A stretch of DNA of 64,000 nt from Pseudomonas defluvii (GCF_001695625.1 NZ_MBPN01000003.1:42866-106865), one strand, 5' to 3'; shown: positions 52,115 to 62,252, numbered from the stretch's first letter. The notes: generated by a model not told the origin, from the sequence alone. Made by a program: numbers and translations.

Positions 52115-52755
52115 GCACGCCTGCACTCGCCGCAGAGCTGAACCTTGCCTTGTGCCATGCGTGCAGCATGGCTTGCGACATGACCGATCACCCGCACACC
52201 TGTCCTCGCTGCGGCGCGGCGCTGCACGTACGCAAGCCTGATGCGTTGGCCCGCACCTGGGCCTATATGCTTGCCGCCTTGATCTTCTATATCCCTGCCA
52301 ACCTTTTACCGGTGATGAACACGAGCCTGTTCGGCAGTGGTGCCGACAGCACGATCATGAGTGGTGTCATCGAGTTCTGGGGGCACGGCGCCTGGGACAT
52401 TGCTTCGATTATCTTCATCGCCAGTATCGCCGTACCCGCGACCAAATTCGTCGCCTTGACCCTGCTATTGGTCACCGTACAACGCCAGAGTGACTGGGCC
52501 CGCAGAGAACGAGCGCAGCTCTATCGCTTCGTCGAGGTCATTGGCTACTGGTCAATGCTCGACGTCATCGTGGTCGCCCTGGTGGCGGCACTGGTCAAGT
52601 TTCAGGCACTTGGCGACATTGAACCGCGCCCGGGCATTCTCTTCTTCGGCCTGGTGGTGGTGTTCACCATGCTTTCGGCGATGAGTTTCGACCCGCGTCT
52701 GATCTGGGAACCCAAAAAAACCGAGGAGCGCATGGATGAAGCCAGCAACCCCTGA
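52111..52755 (+). CDS. pqiA: Paraquat-inducible protein A, second half (PqiA2)
   Basis: 214 residues from an ATG overlapping the previous stop (ATGA). A second Cys ribbon (CHACSMACDM, CPRCGAAL) and four membrane helices (ALIFYIPANLLPVMNTSL). It overlaps pqiB by 20 bases, so the operon is tightly coupled. Confidence 0.92.
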   Translation: MSTPALAAELNLALCHACSMACDMTDHPHTCPRCGAALHVRKPDALARTWAYMLAALIFYIPANLLPVMNTSLFGSGADSTIMSGVIEFWGHGAWDIASIIFIASIAVPATKFVALTLLLVTVQRQSDWARRERAQLYRFVEVIGYWSMLDVIVVALVAALVKFQALGDIEPRPGILFFGLVVVFTMLSAMSFDPRLIWEPKKTEERMDEASNP

Positions 52756-54388
52756 TAGCCAAGCCATGCCCGGCCAGCCCAGCATCAAGACCCGCCGCGT
52801 CAGTGTTTCGGTGGTGTGGATTGTTCCGATCATTGCAGTCCTGGTGGGCATTTCCCTGGTGGTGCATAACTGGCTGCAACAAGGGCCTGTCATTACTGTC
52901 ACCTTCAAGACCGGTGAGGGGCTGACCGCCAACAAAACGCCGGTGAAATACCGTAACGTCGTGATTGGCCAAGTCACTGACGTCCAGTTGAGCAGCGACC
53001 AGAAAAATGTGACTGCAACCCTGAAACTGGATAAACAGGCGGAACACTTTACCCGCACCGGTTCGCAGTTCTGGGTCGTGCGTCCACGCATCGGCGCCGG
53101 CGGTGTTTCTGGCATCGACACGCTGCTGTCCGGTGACTTCATCGGTGCCGATGTCGGTCAAGGTGAGGGGCGATCCAAGGCGTTCAAAGGCCTGGAGGTG
53201 CCTCCTCCCATCACCTACGGCGAGCCGGGAAAGCGTTTCACACTGCGCGCGCCTGACCTGGGTTCGCTTGGCATTGGCTCGCCTGTGTATTACCGCAAGA
53301 TTCCCGTCGGCCAGGTGGTGTCCTACACCCTGGCGCCCGATGGCAAGGGCGTGGACATTGAAGTGTTTGTCCATGCGCCCAATGATGCCTTCGTCACCAA
53401 TGACACCCGTTTCTGGAACGCCAGCGGCGTCGACGTCGAACTCAGCGCTAATGGGTTTGCGGTGAGCACTGAATCGTTGTCTTCCTTGTTGGTTGGCGGT
53501 ATCGCCTTTCGTGCACCGGACTACAGCCCTGACGACCGGCCAGCACTTGAGGATTCTCCCTTTGAACTGTTTGCCGACCAGGAAACCGCCCTCGCCCCAC
53601 CTAACGGCAAGGCGCAGTACCTGTCACTGCGTTTCGATGAAGCACTGCGCGGCCTGAAAGTCGGTGCTCCGGTGGAGTTTCTTGGCATCGACATCGGCAA
53701 GGTCGTCTCGGTCAACCTGGACTACGATGAGCTGCGCCACAGCTTCCCGGCGAACATTGGCATTGTGATCTATCCGCAACGCTTGGGGCCCGCTCACGCC
53801 AAGATGCTCAAGGCGCTCAAGCATGATCCCAGTGACGAACAGGCAAGCGTACGCCTGTTCGGCACCTTCATCGACAATGGCCTCAGGGCTCAGGCGCGCA
53901 GTGGCAATCTGCTGACCGGGCAGTTGTATATTGCGCTGGATTTTTACCCTGATGCGAAGAAGGTGGTCTTCGATCCAAACGCGCGCCCCGTCAGCTTGCC
54001 TACGGTGCCTGGAAGCCTGGAGCAACTGCAGGAAAAATTTCAGTCAATGCTCGACAAGCTGGACAAACTTCCACTGGAGCGCATCGCCAACAATCTGGAC
54101 AGTAATCTGGTGGAACTGCGTAAGGGCCTGCAACAGTTCAACAGCAACACGCTGCCGGGTGTTCACGGCACATTGCAAGAAATCAGCAAAACCCTGCAAT
54201 CGGCAAATACGACCCTGGCCGACGACTCGCCACAACGAGAACAGCTCAAGCAAACCCTGGATGACGTGGGGCGTATGTCGCGCTCCCTGCGGGAGCTGTC
54301 GGACTATTTCGGGCGTCATCCCGAGTCGCTGTTGCGCGGCAGACCCAAGGATGCACCCGCAGAAAACCTGGAACCCTCGCGTAACTGA
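52736..54388 (+). CDS. pqiB: PqiB, MCE-domain envelope lipid-transport protein
   Basis: A 550-residue protein anchored by one N-terminal helix (VVWIVPIIAVLVGISLVVHN). Three MCE domains follow (for example ITVTFKTGEGLTANKTPVKY and YLSLRFDEALRGLKVGAPVE), then a long C-terminal helical region. PqiB hexamers form a needle-like conduit across the periplasm between inner and outer membranes. Confidence 0.93.
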   Translation: MKPATPDSQAMPGQPSIKTRRVSVSVVWIVPIIAVLVGISLVVHNWLQQGPVITVTFKTGEGLTANKTPVKYRNVVIGQVTDVQLSSDQKNVTATLKLDKQAEHFTRTGSQFWVVRPRIGAGGVSGIDTLLSGDFIGADVGQGEGRSKAFKGLEVPPPITYGEPGKRFTLRAPDLGSLGIGSPVYYRKIPVGQVVSYTLAPDGKGVDIEVFVHAPNDAFVTNDTRFWNASGVDVELSANGFAVSTESLSSLLVGGIAFRAPDYSPDDRPALEDSPFELFADQETALAPPNGKAQYLSLRFDEALRGLKVGAPVEFLGIDIGKVVSVNLDYDELRHSFPANIGIVIYPQRLGPAHAKMLKALKHDPSDEQASVRLFGTFIDNGLRAQARSGNLLTGQLYIALDFYPDAKKVVFDPNARPVSLPTVPGSLEQLQEKFQSMLDKLDKLPLERIANNLDSNLVELRKGLQQFNSNTLPGVHGTLQEISKTLQSANTTLADDSPQREQLKQTLDDVGRMSRSLRELSDYFGRHPESLLRGRPKDAPAENLEPSRN

Positions 54389-54405
54389 TTGCAGGAGTTT
54401 GCACC

Positions 54406-54969
54406 ATGCGGCTACCGCTCAAACCATTGTCGATCGCTTTGGCACTGTTGCTCACAGCGTGCCGCAGTGATCCGATTCACTATCACACCCTGATGCCAAC
54501 CCAGGCCCCCGCCGTATCGGGCTCCAGCCACCTCGATATCCAGATTGAACGGCTCAGTCTGCCGCCGCAGGTCGACCGCCCGCAAATTGTCGTTCGCCAA
54601 GGCAACAGTGGCCTGGCCGTTCTGGAGACAGAATGGTGGGGCGCGAGCCTCGCCGACGAACTGCAAAGTGCGCTTGTCGATTTGCTCCCCAGCAATGGTG
54701 CCTCGCACAAGATCGGCTTGAGGCTGGATGTTCAGCGATTCGACTCGGTGCCTGGGCAATACGCCTTGCTCGAGACCAAATGGCGGCTTCGCGCGTTGAC
54801 CACAGGGGACAACACGCCCTCCTTGAGTTGTCGGAGCGTATTCAGAACGGCCTCGGGGGTAACGATTGAGGACTTGGTTGCCGCGCACCAGCATAACGTT
54901 CAAGCGCTGGCAACGTTGATTACACAAGCAGCCAGTGACGGGCGCAGTACCTGTCCATCGCCACAGTAA
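54406..54969 (+). CDS. pqiC: PqiC lipoprotein
   Basis: 187 residues with a lipoprotein signal (LALLLTACRS) and the PqiC/ABC-type transport auxiliary pattern (YHTLMP start of the mature part, LDIQIERLSLPPQVDRPQIV). It sits in the outer membrane, facing the tip of PqiB. It completes pqiA1-A2-B-C. Confidence 0.9.
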   Translation: MRLPLKPLSIALALLLTACRSDPIHYHTLMPTQAPAVSGSSHLDIQIERLSLPPQVDRPQIVVRQGNSGLAVLETEWWGASLADELQSALVDLLPSNGASHKIGLRLDVQRFDSVPGQYALLETKWRLRALTTGDNTPSLSCRSVFRTASGVTIEDLVAAHQHNVQALATLITQAASDGRSTCPSPQ

Positions 54970-54975
54970 CCGCAC

Positions 54976-56166
54976 ATGTACCAGAACCTTGCGCTATTCA
55001 CAGCCTTCCTGCTGGTTTACAGCATTTTCGCCGGGCGTTTCGAGAAGCGGCTGTTCAATGGCCCCCTGGTGTTCATGCTCGTGGGGATCGTACTCGGCCC
55101 TGCGCTCTTGGGCATTCTGCAGCCGCGGATAGACAAGGATGGCCTCAGGGCATTGGCAGAATTGACCTTGGCCATTGTATTGTTCAGCGATGCTGCCAAT
55201 GCAAACCTCAAGGTACTGCGCGCCCATGAGGGGTTGCCGTTACGCCTGCTGTTGATCGGTCTGCCGCTGACCATCGTACTGGGCTGGTTGGTGGGGCTCT
55301 GGGTCTTCCCGCAGGTACGGCTGATAGAGCTTGCAATCCTGGCAACCCTACTCGCGCCTACCGACGCGGCGCTGGGAAAAGCCGTCGTCACCAATCCGAA
55401 GGTCGCCGAACCCGTGCGCGAGGGGCTTAACGTAGAAAGCGGCCTTAACGATGGGATTTGCGTACCGGTACTTTTGCTTTTCCTGGCGTTACTGGTTGAG
55501 GAACAAGCGCAGCATCCGGTTCTACTTGCCCTGGAACTGGTCGCCGAAGAGCTGGGCATTGGTGCGCTCAGCGGGGTACTTCTCACGCTCATCGCCTGGC
55601 AACTACAAAAGCTCTCCTGGAAACATCAGTGGCAAATGCAGGTATGGTCGCAACTCACCCTGCCGGGGCTTGCGGTGCTGTGCTTTGCCACGGCGCAAGT
55701 GCTGGGTGGCAGCGGCTTTATTGCCGCATTCGTCGGCGGCCTGCTTGCCGGGTACCTGTTCAAGGATCAGAAGCATCACCTGCTTCAGGCCAGCGAAGAG
55801 TTTGCCAGCCTGCTCTCGGTGCTCACCTGGGGCGTATTTGGTGCGGTGGTAATACCGAAAGCGTGGAGCAGCCTGACCTGGGATATTTGGCTATACGCCC
55901 TGCTCAGCTTGACCCTCGTCCGTATGCTTCCCGTGTTGCTGTGCCTGCTGGGAACGCGCTTCGACCTTGAGACGCGCCTGTTCATGGCGTGGTTCGGCCC
56001 GCGAGGGCTGGCGACAATTGTCTTCGCGGTGATGATCATTGACTACCCACTGGCGTCCACCAGCACCTTGGTCGCCACCGCCATTTGTACCGTTCTGCTG
56101 AGTGTGCTGTTGCATGGCCTGAGCGCCAACCCGTGGGTGGCCCGCCTGGTCCGTCGTACACCCTGA
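54976..56166 (+). CDS. Cation:proton antiporter (CPA1 type)
   Basis: A 396-residue membrane protein with about 12 helices. The transport-core motifs LLAPTDAALGKAVV and NVESGLNDGICVPV are those of Na+(or K+)/H+ antiporters. It exchanges cations for protons across the inner membrane. It begins six bases after pqiC, possibly in the same transcript, though functional linkage is unclear. Confidence 0.9.
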   Translation: MYQNLALFTAFLLVYSIFAGRFEKRLFNGPLVFMLVGIVLGPALLGILQPRIDKDGLRALAELTLAIVLFSDAANANLKVLRAHEGLPLRLLLIGLPLTIVLGWLVGLWVFPQVRLIELAILATLLAPTDAALGKAVVTNPKVAEPVREGLNVESGLNDGICVPVLLLFLALLVEEQAQHPVLLALELVAEELGIGALSGVLLTLIAWQLQKLSWKHQWQMQVWSQLTLPGLAVLCFATAQVLGGSGFIAAFVGGLLAGYLFKDQKHHLLQASEEFASLLSVLTWGVFGAVVIPKAWSSLTWDIWLYALLSLTLVRMLPVLLCLLGTRFDLETRLFMAWFGPRGLATIVFAVMIIDYPLASTSTLVATAICTVLLSVLLHGLSANPWVARLVRRTP

Positions 56167-56273
56167 GTGAAGTGAGCACACATACCGTTCAGGCGCCGAC
56201 TATCGGCAGCGCATATCGGATGGCAGTGGCTACGCTTCACTCCAATAGAGCTGCGTAGCGCAAAGGAGCAACG

Positions 56274-57092
56274 ATGAAAAACGAGAAATCTACAGCGCGC
56301 AATCCTGCCAAGCCATCGCAAAAAAAGCTCGACCGCAAGACCTATGAAAAGCAACTGAAGGCATTGCATGTTGAGCTGGTCAAGCTACAGCAGTGGGTCG
56401 TGGAGACCGGTGCAAAGGTTCTGGTGGTTTTTGAAGGGCGCGACGGCGCAGGCAAAGGCGGCACCATCAAGGCATTGACAGAGCGTGTAAGCCCGCGGGT
56501 CTTTCGGGTTATCGCTCTGCCCTCACCTACCGAGCGGGAAAAAAGCCAGCTCTACTCGCAGCGCTATATGCCGCATTTCCCCGCCAGTGGTGAAGTGGTG
56601 ATTTTCGACCGCAGTTGGTACAACCGGGCGGGTGTCGAACGTGTCATGGGGTTTGCCGATGAAAACCAGGTGCGCACGTTTCTTGAGCTGACGCCGATGT
56701 TTGAACGGCACATCGTGCGCTCGGGCATCATCTTGCTCAAATACTGGCTGGAGGTCAGCCCCAAAGAACAGGAGCGCCGCCTCAGAGCCCGAATTACCGA
56801 TGGCCGAAAAACCTGGAAGTTGTCGCCGATGGATGTGTTGTCGTTCAACCGCTGGGACGACTACACACGTGCCCGGGACGAGATGTTCAAAGCAACGGAC
56901 ACTCAATGGGCCCCGTGGTTCGTTGCCCCGTCGGAGGACAAGAAGCGGGTTCGGCTTAACCTGCTGACACACCTTCTTGCGCAAATCCCCTACAAGGAAA
57001 TCAAACAGCCGAAGGTCAAATTGCCAAAACGCAGAATCGGCCGGTACAAGGACATCGACTACCCCTTCAAATACATCGGCGAACCGTTCTGA
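56274..57092 (+). CDS. ppk2: Polyphosphate kinase 2
   Basis: A 272-residue PPK2 of one-domain length. Walker A is FEGRDGAGKGGTIKALTERV (start of the P-loop) and Walker B VVIFDRSWYNRAGVERVMGF; the lid segment is EVSPKEQERRLRARITD. PPK2 enzymes use polyphosphate to phosphorylate nucleotides, usually making ATP or GTP from diphosphates. A GC hairpin at 57097-57121 ends the gene. Confidence 0.94.
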   Translation: MKNEKSTARNPAKPSQKKLDRKTYEKQLKALHVELVKLQQWVVETGAKVLVVFEGRDGAGKGGTIKALTERVSPRVFRVIALPSPTEREKSQLYSQRYMPHFPASGEVVIFDRSWYNRAGVERVMGFADENQVRTFLELTPMFERHIVRSGIILLKYWLEVSPKEQERRLRARITDGRKTWKLSPMDVLSFNRWDDYTRARDEMFKATDTQWAPWFVAPSEDKKRVRLNLLTHLLAQIPYKEIKQPKVKLPKRRIGRYKDIDYPFKYIGEPF

Positions 57093-57096
57093 AGCA

Positions 57097-57121
57097 CCGG
57101 GACGACGCGGACTCGTCCCGG
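57097..57121. terminator. Hairpin between the convergent ppk2 and PCuAC genes
   Basis: Perfect 9-bp stem CCGGGACGA/TCGTCCCGG with a 7-base loop. It starts five bases after the ppk2 stop. No T tract on the plus strand. Confidence 0.6.
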
Positions 57122-57132
57122 TTGGAACAGGA

Positions 57133-57639
57133 TTACTCCATGTGCATGTGACCCGACATGTGGCCATGGTCTGGCATGTTCAGTGCGCGTGCCGGCGCGC
57201 TGACGTTGATGCGTTGCAGCTGGCCCTTGGCATCTTTCACCACCAGCGTCAGCGGTACCGCGTCACCTTCCTTGATCTGCTTGACCAGGTCGATCAGCAT
57301 CACATGGTAGCCAGCAGGCTCCAGCGTAACGGCTGTTCCTGCCGGCAGCGCCACCGACGTCACGGGCTGCATGCTCATGACGTCGTTTTTCATCTGCGAC
57401 TGATGGATCTGCACGGTCTTGGCCACCGGGGACTCAACGCTGAGCAACGTGCTGTCACTGTCGGCAGTCACTTTCATGAATGCTCCGGTTGCTGCCTGAT
57501 GAGGCACCGTGGCCCGTACCCAGGCGTCATCAACGACGGTTTGCGCTACCGCAGGCAAAGTTGCGCCCAGCAGCATGAACAGCGCCAAGGCGCGGTTGAG
57601 TGGCTTGACTACCATCGCGTTAGCGAATGTGGAACGCAT
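57133..57639 (-). CDS. Copper chaperone PCuAC
   Basis: 168 residues: signal peptide (NRALALFMLLGATLPAVA), then a PCuAC domain with VQIHQSQMKNDVMSMQPVT (H-x-M binding region) and AGYHVMLIDL, and a His/Met-rich tail (MPDHGHMSGHMHME). It carries Cu(I) in the periplasm, usually to cytochrome oxidase. GGAGGT six bases ahead decides the ATG at 57639, which overlaps the SCO stop by one base (TGATG). Confidence 0.9.
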   Translation of the reverse strand: MRSTFANAMVVKPLNRALALFMLLGATLPAVAQTVVDDAWVRATVPHQAATGAFMKVTADSDSTLLSVESPVAKTVQIHQSQMKNDVMSMQPVTSVALPAGTAVTLEPAGYHVMLIDLVKQIKEGDAVPLTLVVKDAKGQLQRINVSAPARALNMPDHGHMSGHMHME

Positions 57640-58244
57640 CAACATACCTCCATAACAGTAAGCAGGTCTTCTGCACATTCCTTTGCCGTCAGGGAATGCG
57701 ACAGGCCAAGACGTAGCACGCCTCGGGAGTCATAAACAAAACTGGTTGCCGTATGGGACAACGTGTAGGTCTCGCCGCTGGGGATCTTCTCGTAGAACAC
57801 GCCAAACTCCTTGGCGGTCTGTGCAGTCTCTTCCAGCGTGCCAGACAATGCGACGAACGAAGGGTCGAAGGCTTTTACATAAGCATCGAGCACCTGCGGC
57901 GTGTCGCGCTCGGGGTCGAGCGTAATGAAGATCACCTGAAGAAAATCGGCATCCTTGCCCATCAGTTTCTTGATCTGCACCGCACGTGCCAGCGTCGTCG
58001 GGCAAATCGCCGGGCATTGGGTAAAGCCGAAGAACACCATGGGCATCGAGCCACGGAAACTCGACAGGGTTGTTTCATTGCCTTGAGGGTCTTTCAGCTT
58101 GAATGAGCGCCCGAGGATCTGATTGCTCATGTCTTTACCGTGTTTGAACGACAAGCCACCAGAGCTATCACAACCTACGAGAGCACCCAGGCCCAGCAGG
58201 CTGATCCCGGCGACAACCTGGCGTCGGGTCAGTAAATCAGTCAT
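57639..58244 (-). CDS. SCO1/SenC-family copper protein
   Basis: A 201-residue lipoprotein (SLLGLGALVGCDSS lipobox) with a thioredoxin fold. Copper-binding CPAICP (C-x3-C) and the distal His (TLSHTATSFVY) are present. It helps assemble the Cu-A centre of cytochrome c oxidase and is the first gene of the pair with PCuAC. Confidence 0.92.
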   Translation of the reverse strand: MTDLLTRRQVVAGISLLGLGALVGCDSSGGLSFKHGKDMSNQILGRSFKLKDPQGNETTLSSFRGSMPMVFFGFTQCPAICPTTLARAVQIKKLMGKDADFLQVIFITLDPERDTPQVLDAYVKAFDPSFVALSGTLEETAQTAKEFGVFYEKIPSGETYTLSHTATSFVYDSRGVLRLGLSHSLTAKECAEDLLTVMEVC

Positions 58245-58483
58245 GTATTACCATCCTTTCGGGAAGGTACCAGTCCTGGGAGTGGAGCCTTCAGCAAACG
58301 TTATGCAGTCACATATTCTGTCATGCGAACGGCCAGCGGTTCCAGCAATCCGTCGCTCGACCTCTGTCGTAGGCCCTCTTCAAACCACCATTTCCCTCCC
58401 CCCCCTGGTATTTCTGTCAGTAGACGACCTCTTCGCGCAGCGCCTACTTTGACCCCATTCGTGAACAAGGAAGGAGTGGCGAA

Positions 58484-60049
58484 ATGGCGCGACGTTTGAA
58501 ATCGGTCATCGTGATTGTTTCTCTAGGCATGAGCCTGCTCGCTCATGCGGCCGAGCGGCCATTGAAGCCACTGGCCGAGGAGCCATTACAACAACTGCGC
58601 GGCAGCGCCAATCCTGTTCTGCGACACCTTGCCGACGATAAGACGACCCTGTCGATATCTCTGGTTCAGGTACAGGGCGAATTAATCGCTGCAACCAGCC
58701 GGGACTTGCAACTGGACCTTGAGGCCGGAGTCTCCAGGGTATTCCACAAGGCCCGAATCAGTACTCAGCCTGATGGCATTGTTACTTGGCAGGGTACCGT
58801 CAGCGCCAGGCAAGGCCCGACAGATGACCAGAATACGGCCTACCTGACACGGCATGGCGCGCATCTGGTGGGGGTGGTCAAGGTTGATGGCCAACTGTAT
58901 CGCATCGAGCCGTTGGGTGACGGGCGACATGCGGTCGTCAAAGTCGACGCGTCAAAATTCCCCGAGGGCAATGACGAGGTCAACGAGGAGCCTGCGGGCA
59001 TGCCTGCAACAACGCCGGCAGCGCCCGCCAAACCCGCGGCACACGCGGCCCCCGTTGTGATTCGCGTACTGACACTGGTTTCCAATAAAGCATTCGAGCT
59101 GATGCCCGACATGGACGCCAGCGTCGCCAATGCGCTGGCCATGGCCAATAGCGGGCTGGAAAACAGTCAGATCAATGTGCAGTTTGAAAATGCCGGTGTG
59201 CAGCGCATCGACTGGACGGAATCGGGCACTGCAACCGGCAAAGACGTGCTCTCCCGGTTGTGGAATGTCAACGATGCACAATTGGGACAACCCGCACGGT
59301 ATCAACGAGATGCCAGTCGGGCCGACCTGCTTAGCCTGCTTACTGTGATACCCGACGTGTGTGGCTTGGCCTACACCGCCTTGAACAAGAATGCCGGCGT
59401 CAGCATCGCCGACCCGAAGTGCCTCAGCAACCATACCTTCGCCCATGAGTTGGGCCACCAGGCACGTGAAGAGATCGGTGCTGAGGCTCTGACGGTGGTC
59501 GCTGATCGAGGCTATTACAAAGGCCCGGAAATCCTTGCTTGCGAGCAGACTGGCATCACTACCTTTGTACCGAAACCACTAACATCGAGCAGCAAAGCGG
59601 AAGGCCGATTCGGCAAGCAGGACTTCATCTACATAGCTGCATCGAACGAATATCGATGCCCTGCGGGCCAGTTGCTGACGCGCCGGCATTCCTCGGTGGA
59701 AGACGGCATGTTACTGCACTGCTATTGGTTTTCAGGATGCCAGAGCTGCTCCATGCAGCAGCAGTGTACGACCGGTAAAGAGCGGCGATTAAAGCGTTGG
59801 GAGCATGAAGCAGTAGTCGAGAGAGTGCAGATCAGATTGGAGCAAGATCCGGGGAAGATGAAGGTTCGCCGGCAGAAGGTGGAGCATCCCTTTGGAACGC
59901 TCAAATTCTGGATGGGAAGTACCCACTTCCTGACCAAAACCTTGCCGAGGGTAAGCACCGAAATGAGCCTTCACGTGCTCGCCTACAACCTAAAACGAAT
60001 GATGAGCATCTTCGGCATCGTAGGGCTACTTGAGGCAATCAGGGCGTGA
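58484..60049 (+). pseudogene. Zinc metallopeptidase fused in frame to the C-terminus of an IS1182 transposase
   Basis: A 521-codon chimera. Residues 1-325 are an exported peptidase: signal peptide (VIVIVSLGMSLLAHAAE), propeptide-like region, then a reprolysin-like domain reaching the zinc motif HTFAHELGHQ at about 59437-59460. There the sequence switches to transposase: IGAEALTVVADRGYYKGPEI, FGKQDFIYIA, CPAGQLLTRR, VRRQKVEHPFGTLKFWMG and THFLTKTLPRVSTEMSLHVL. The third zinc ligand and the rest of the peptidase are gone, so neither half should be active. The 5' half of the transposase is absent here. Confidence 0.88.
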
Positions 60050-60060
60050 ATCCCGCCGCT
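59461..60060 (+). mobile_element. IS1182-family insertion sequence fragment (3' part)
   Basis: It codes for about 195 C-terminal residues of an IS1182 transposase without the N-terminal DNA-binding half. The distal boundary is uncertain. A strong hairpin follows at 60079-60106. Confidence 0.8.
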
Positions 60061-60078
60061 TGCCGGCCCGTAAACAGG

Positions 60079-60106
60079 CATATGGGCCGCTGGCGCGGCC
60101 CATATG
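60079..60106 (+). terminator. Strong hairpin after the IS1182 fragment
   Basis: Perfect 12-bp stem CATATGGGCCGC, loop TGGC, stem GCGGCCCATATG. No T run directly after the stem; TTTTT comes 14 bases later. It may be a terminator or part of the IS end. Confidence 0.5.
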
Positions 60107-60235
60107 GCATTACAAACGGTTTTTCTGCTGAGTAGGCCTAATCGCGCTTTCGCCTGCTGATTCCACAGTCAATCCGCGCGACTCTCAGTTTTCGATGTGA
60201 TTACTGCGTTTTCACAAAGCCTGGGTCGATAGCGG

Positions 60236-60859
60236 TCACCCGTCCGTTGGCCGCTTCAGCACCCCGCGCAACAGCAACTCGAACGCCTGGCTTGCCTGCG
60301 CCAGTCGCACATCACCGTCATCGGCCTCCGCGATCCATATGGTCGCTTCCGCCAAGCTGCCGTATATCAACGCGGCCAGTGCTTGAGCCTGCGCCTCGAC
60401 AAGCACACCCTGCAGCACCAGATTTTCAATCAACTGGCGCAACGACTCTATACAATGCCGCTGGGCCTCTGGCGATCCGCCACCCAACACCGCTCTGGCG
60501 TCACGCAACACGATTCGCTGAATCTCTGGCTCCAGCGCCATTTCCAGATAGGCACGACAACGCTGGCGAAAACCGTCCCAGGCATTCTCGGCGGTATCGG
60601 TGATAGCACGCAGGCGCTCGTCCATTTCCGCATCAAGCTGCTCGACGACCGCCGCAAGCAACCCCTTCTTGTCACCAAAGTGGTGGTAAAGCGCCCCTCG
60701 TGTCAAACCCGCCCGGGCGGTCAGGTCGTCCATCGAAGTGTGCGCATACCCCAACTCGCTGAACATCTGGCGGGCGGTAGCCAACAACAGGGTCCGGGTT
60801 TCTTGCATTGCGGCGCGGGTGCGACGAACCATCCAGCTATTCCTTGTCTTCAATGGCAT
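60236..60859 (-). CDS. TetR/AcrR-family transcriptional repressor
   Basis: A 207-residue regulator (198 if started at 60832, MVRRTRAAMQETR). The helix-turn-helix is TSMDDLTARAGLTRGALYHH, followed by FGDKKGLLAAV, typical of AcrR/TtgR repressors. The C-terminal ligand domain is AcrR-like. It lies 130 bases downstream of an MFS transporter on the same strand and probably binds the paired operators at 62253-62303. Confidence 0.9.
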   Translation of the reverse strand: MPLKTRNSWMVRRTRAAMQETRTLLLATARQMFSELGYAHTSMDDLTARAGLTRGALYHHFGDKKGLLAAVVEQLDAEMDERLRAITDTAENAWDGFRQRCRAYLEMALEPEIQRIVLRDARAVLGGGSPEAQRHCIESLRQLIENLVLQGVLVEAQAQALAALIYGSLAEATIWIAEADDGDVRLAQASQAFELLLRGVLKRPTDG

Positions 60860-60989
60860 GCGGTGGGCGCAAACGTATGCATGCCTCTAGCGCGCATTGT
60901 CTTGGGCACGAGGCGCACTGACAAGCCTGTTGCCTCGTTGCGCGCCGATCGAGCCCAGGCCAAATGGCCAGCCGCCAGACTCAAGGCGG

Positions 60990-62198
60990 TCAAACCGAAT
61001 ACGACGCCTGCTGGGCGCGGGCGCGCATGCGCTGGTAGCCCCAGAGCGCGACCAGCAACACTGCGGCCCCTGCGGCCAAGGCCACGTTGAATCCGGCCTT
61101 GGCGCCCCATGCATCAACCACCTGCCCCGATGCCGCTGCGCCGCCGGCCACGCCAACGTTGAGGCCGGCGAGCAACCAGGTCATGCCTTCGGTCAGCTTG
61201 CTTTCGGGCACGATGCGTTCTACCAGCGACATCGCCACGATCATGGTCGGGGCAAAGAACAGGCCCGCGACCAGCACGGCGCCGGCCAGTCCGACAATGT
61301 TTCCCGCCAGCAGCAGCGGCAAGGTTGTCGCCGCGGTCGCCAGCCCGCCCAGCAGGAGCAGCTTGTGTAGCGGTGTATCGAGTTTCAGCGCACCGAACAT
61401 CAGCCCGGCAGCGCAGGAACCGATGGCATAGCAGGACAGAACCACACTCGCCGCGGCCGGCATGCCCATCTGCTCGGCGAATGCCACGCTGACGATGTCG
61501 ACGGTACCGACGATCACGCCCATGGCGACCATCAGCAAGGTCAGCAGGCGCACGTCGGCCAGTCGGAACACCGAATTGCTGCCTTGCCCGACGACGGCAT
61601 CTGCCTCTACCGGCGGCTCGGTGCCGACCTGTATCGCCAAGGCGAACACGCCGATGGCCAAGAGCACGGCGGCAGCCAGTGGCCCGGCCTGCGGCAGGAC
61701 CGCCACGCTCAGACCCACCGAAATCGGCGGGCCAGCAATGAAAGTGACTTCGTCGAGAACTGTTTCCAGCGAATAGGCAGTCTGCAATTGCGACTTGCCG
61801 CGGTAGATCGTGGTCCAGCGCGCGCGCACCATCGCTGACATGCTGGGCATGAAGCCGGCAAGCGCGGCCCCAACGAATAGCGTCCACTCCGCCAGCCGCC
61901 AATAGCTGCAAGCCAGCAGCAAGAGAATGCCCAGCACGCTGAGCCCAGCGGCAGCTGGCAATACCCGACGCTGACCGTGGCTATCGACCAAGCGCGAGAT
62001 CTGCGGCGACATCAGCGCATAGGTCAGCACGAAGGTGGCTGCCACGGCACCGGCCAGGCCGTAACTACCGGTTAACTGCGACAGCATGGTGATAATGCCG
62101 ATACCGGTCATGGGCAATGGTAGCCGAGCCAACAGGCCCGCCAGGGCAAAGCTCTTGGTACCGCTGGCCTGGAACAACTCGCGGTAGGTACTGAACAT
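60990..62198 (-). CDS. MFS efflux transporter
   Basis: A 402-residue, 12-helix major facilitator. It begins MFSTYRELFQASGTKSFALA, with a conserved loop SRLVDSHGQRRVLP (motif A-like) between helices 2 and 3. The substrate is unknown; the TetR-family gene and two operator copies upstream suggest inducible drug or metabolite export. Confidence 0.88.
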   Translation of the reverse strand: MFSTYRELFQASGTKSFALAGLLARLPLPMTGIGIITMLSQLTGSYGLAGAVAATFVLTYALMSPQISRLVDSHGQRRVLPAAAGLSVLGILLLLACSYWRLAEWTLFVGAALAGFMPSMSAMVRARWTTIYRGKSQLQTAYSLETVLDEVTFIAGPPISVGLSVAVLPQAGPLAAAVLLAIGVFALAIQVGTEPPVEADAVVGQGSNSVFRLADVRLLTLLMVAMGVIVGTVDIVSVAFAEQMGMPAAASVVLSCYAIGSCAAGLMFGALKLDTPLHKLLLLGGLATAATTLPLLLAGNIVGLAGAVLVAGLFFAPTMIVAMSLVERIVPESKLTEGMTWLLAGLNVGVAGGAAASGQVVDAWGAKAGFNVALAAGAAVLLVALWGYQRMRARAQQASYSV

Positions 62199-62252
62199 AC
62201 TCGACTCTCCTTATCGAAAAGGCTCTCGCGCAGTTATGCGCCAGGGCACGAT

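Noticed and set aside
58123..58452. Plus-strand 109-codon ORF upstream of the chimeric peptidase
   Set aside because: It overlaps the N-terminus of the SCO gene in antisense and has no motif.
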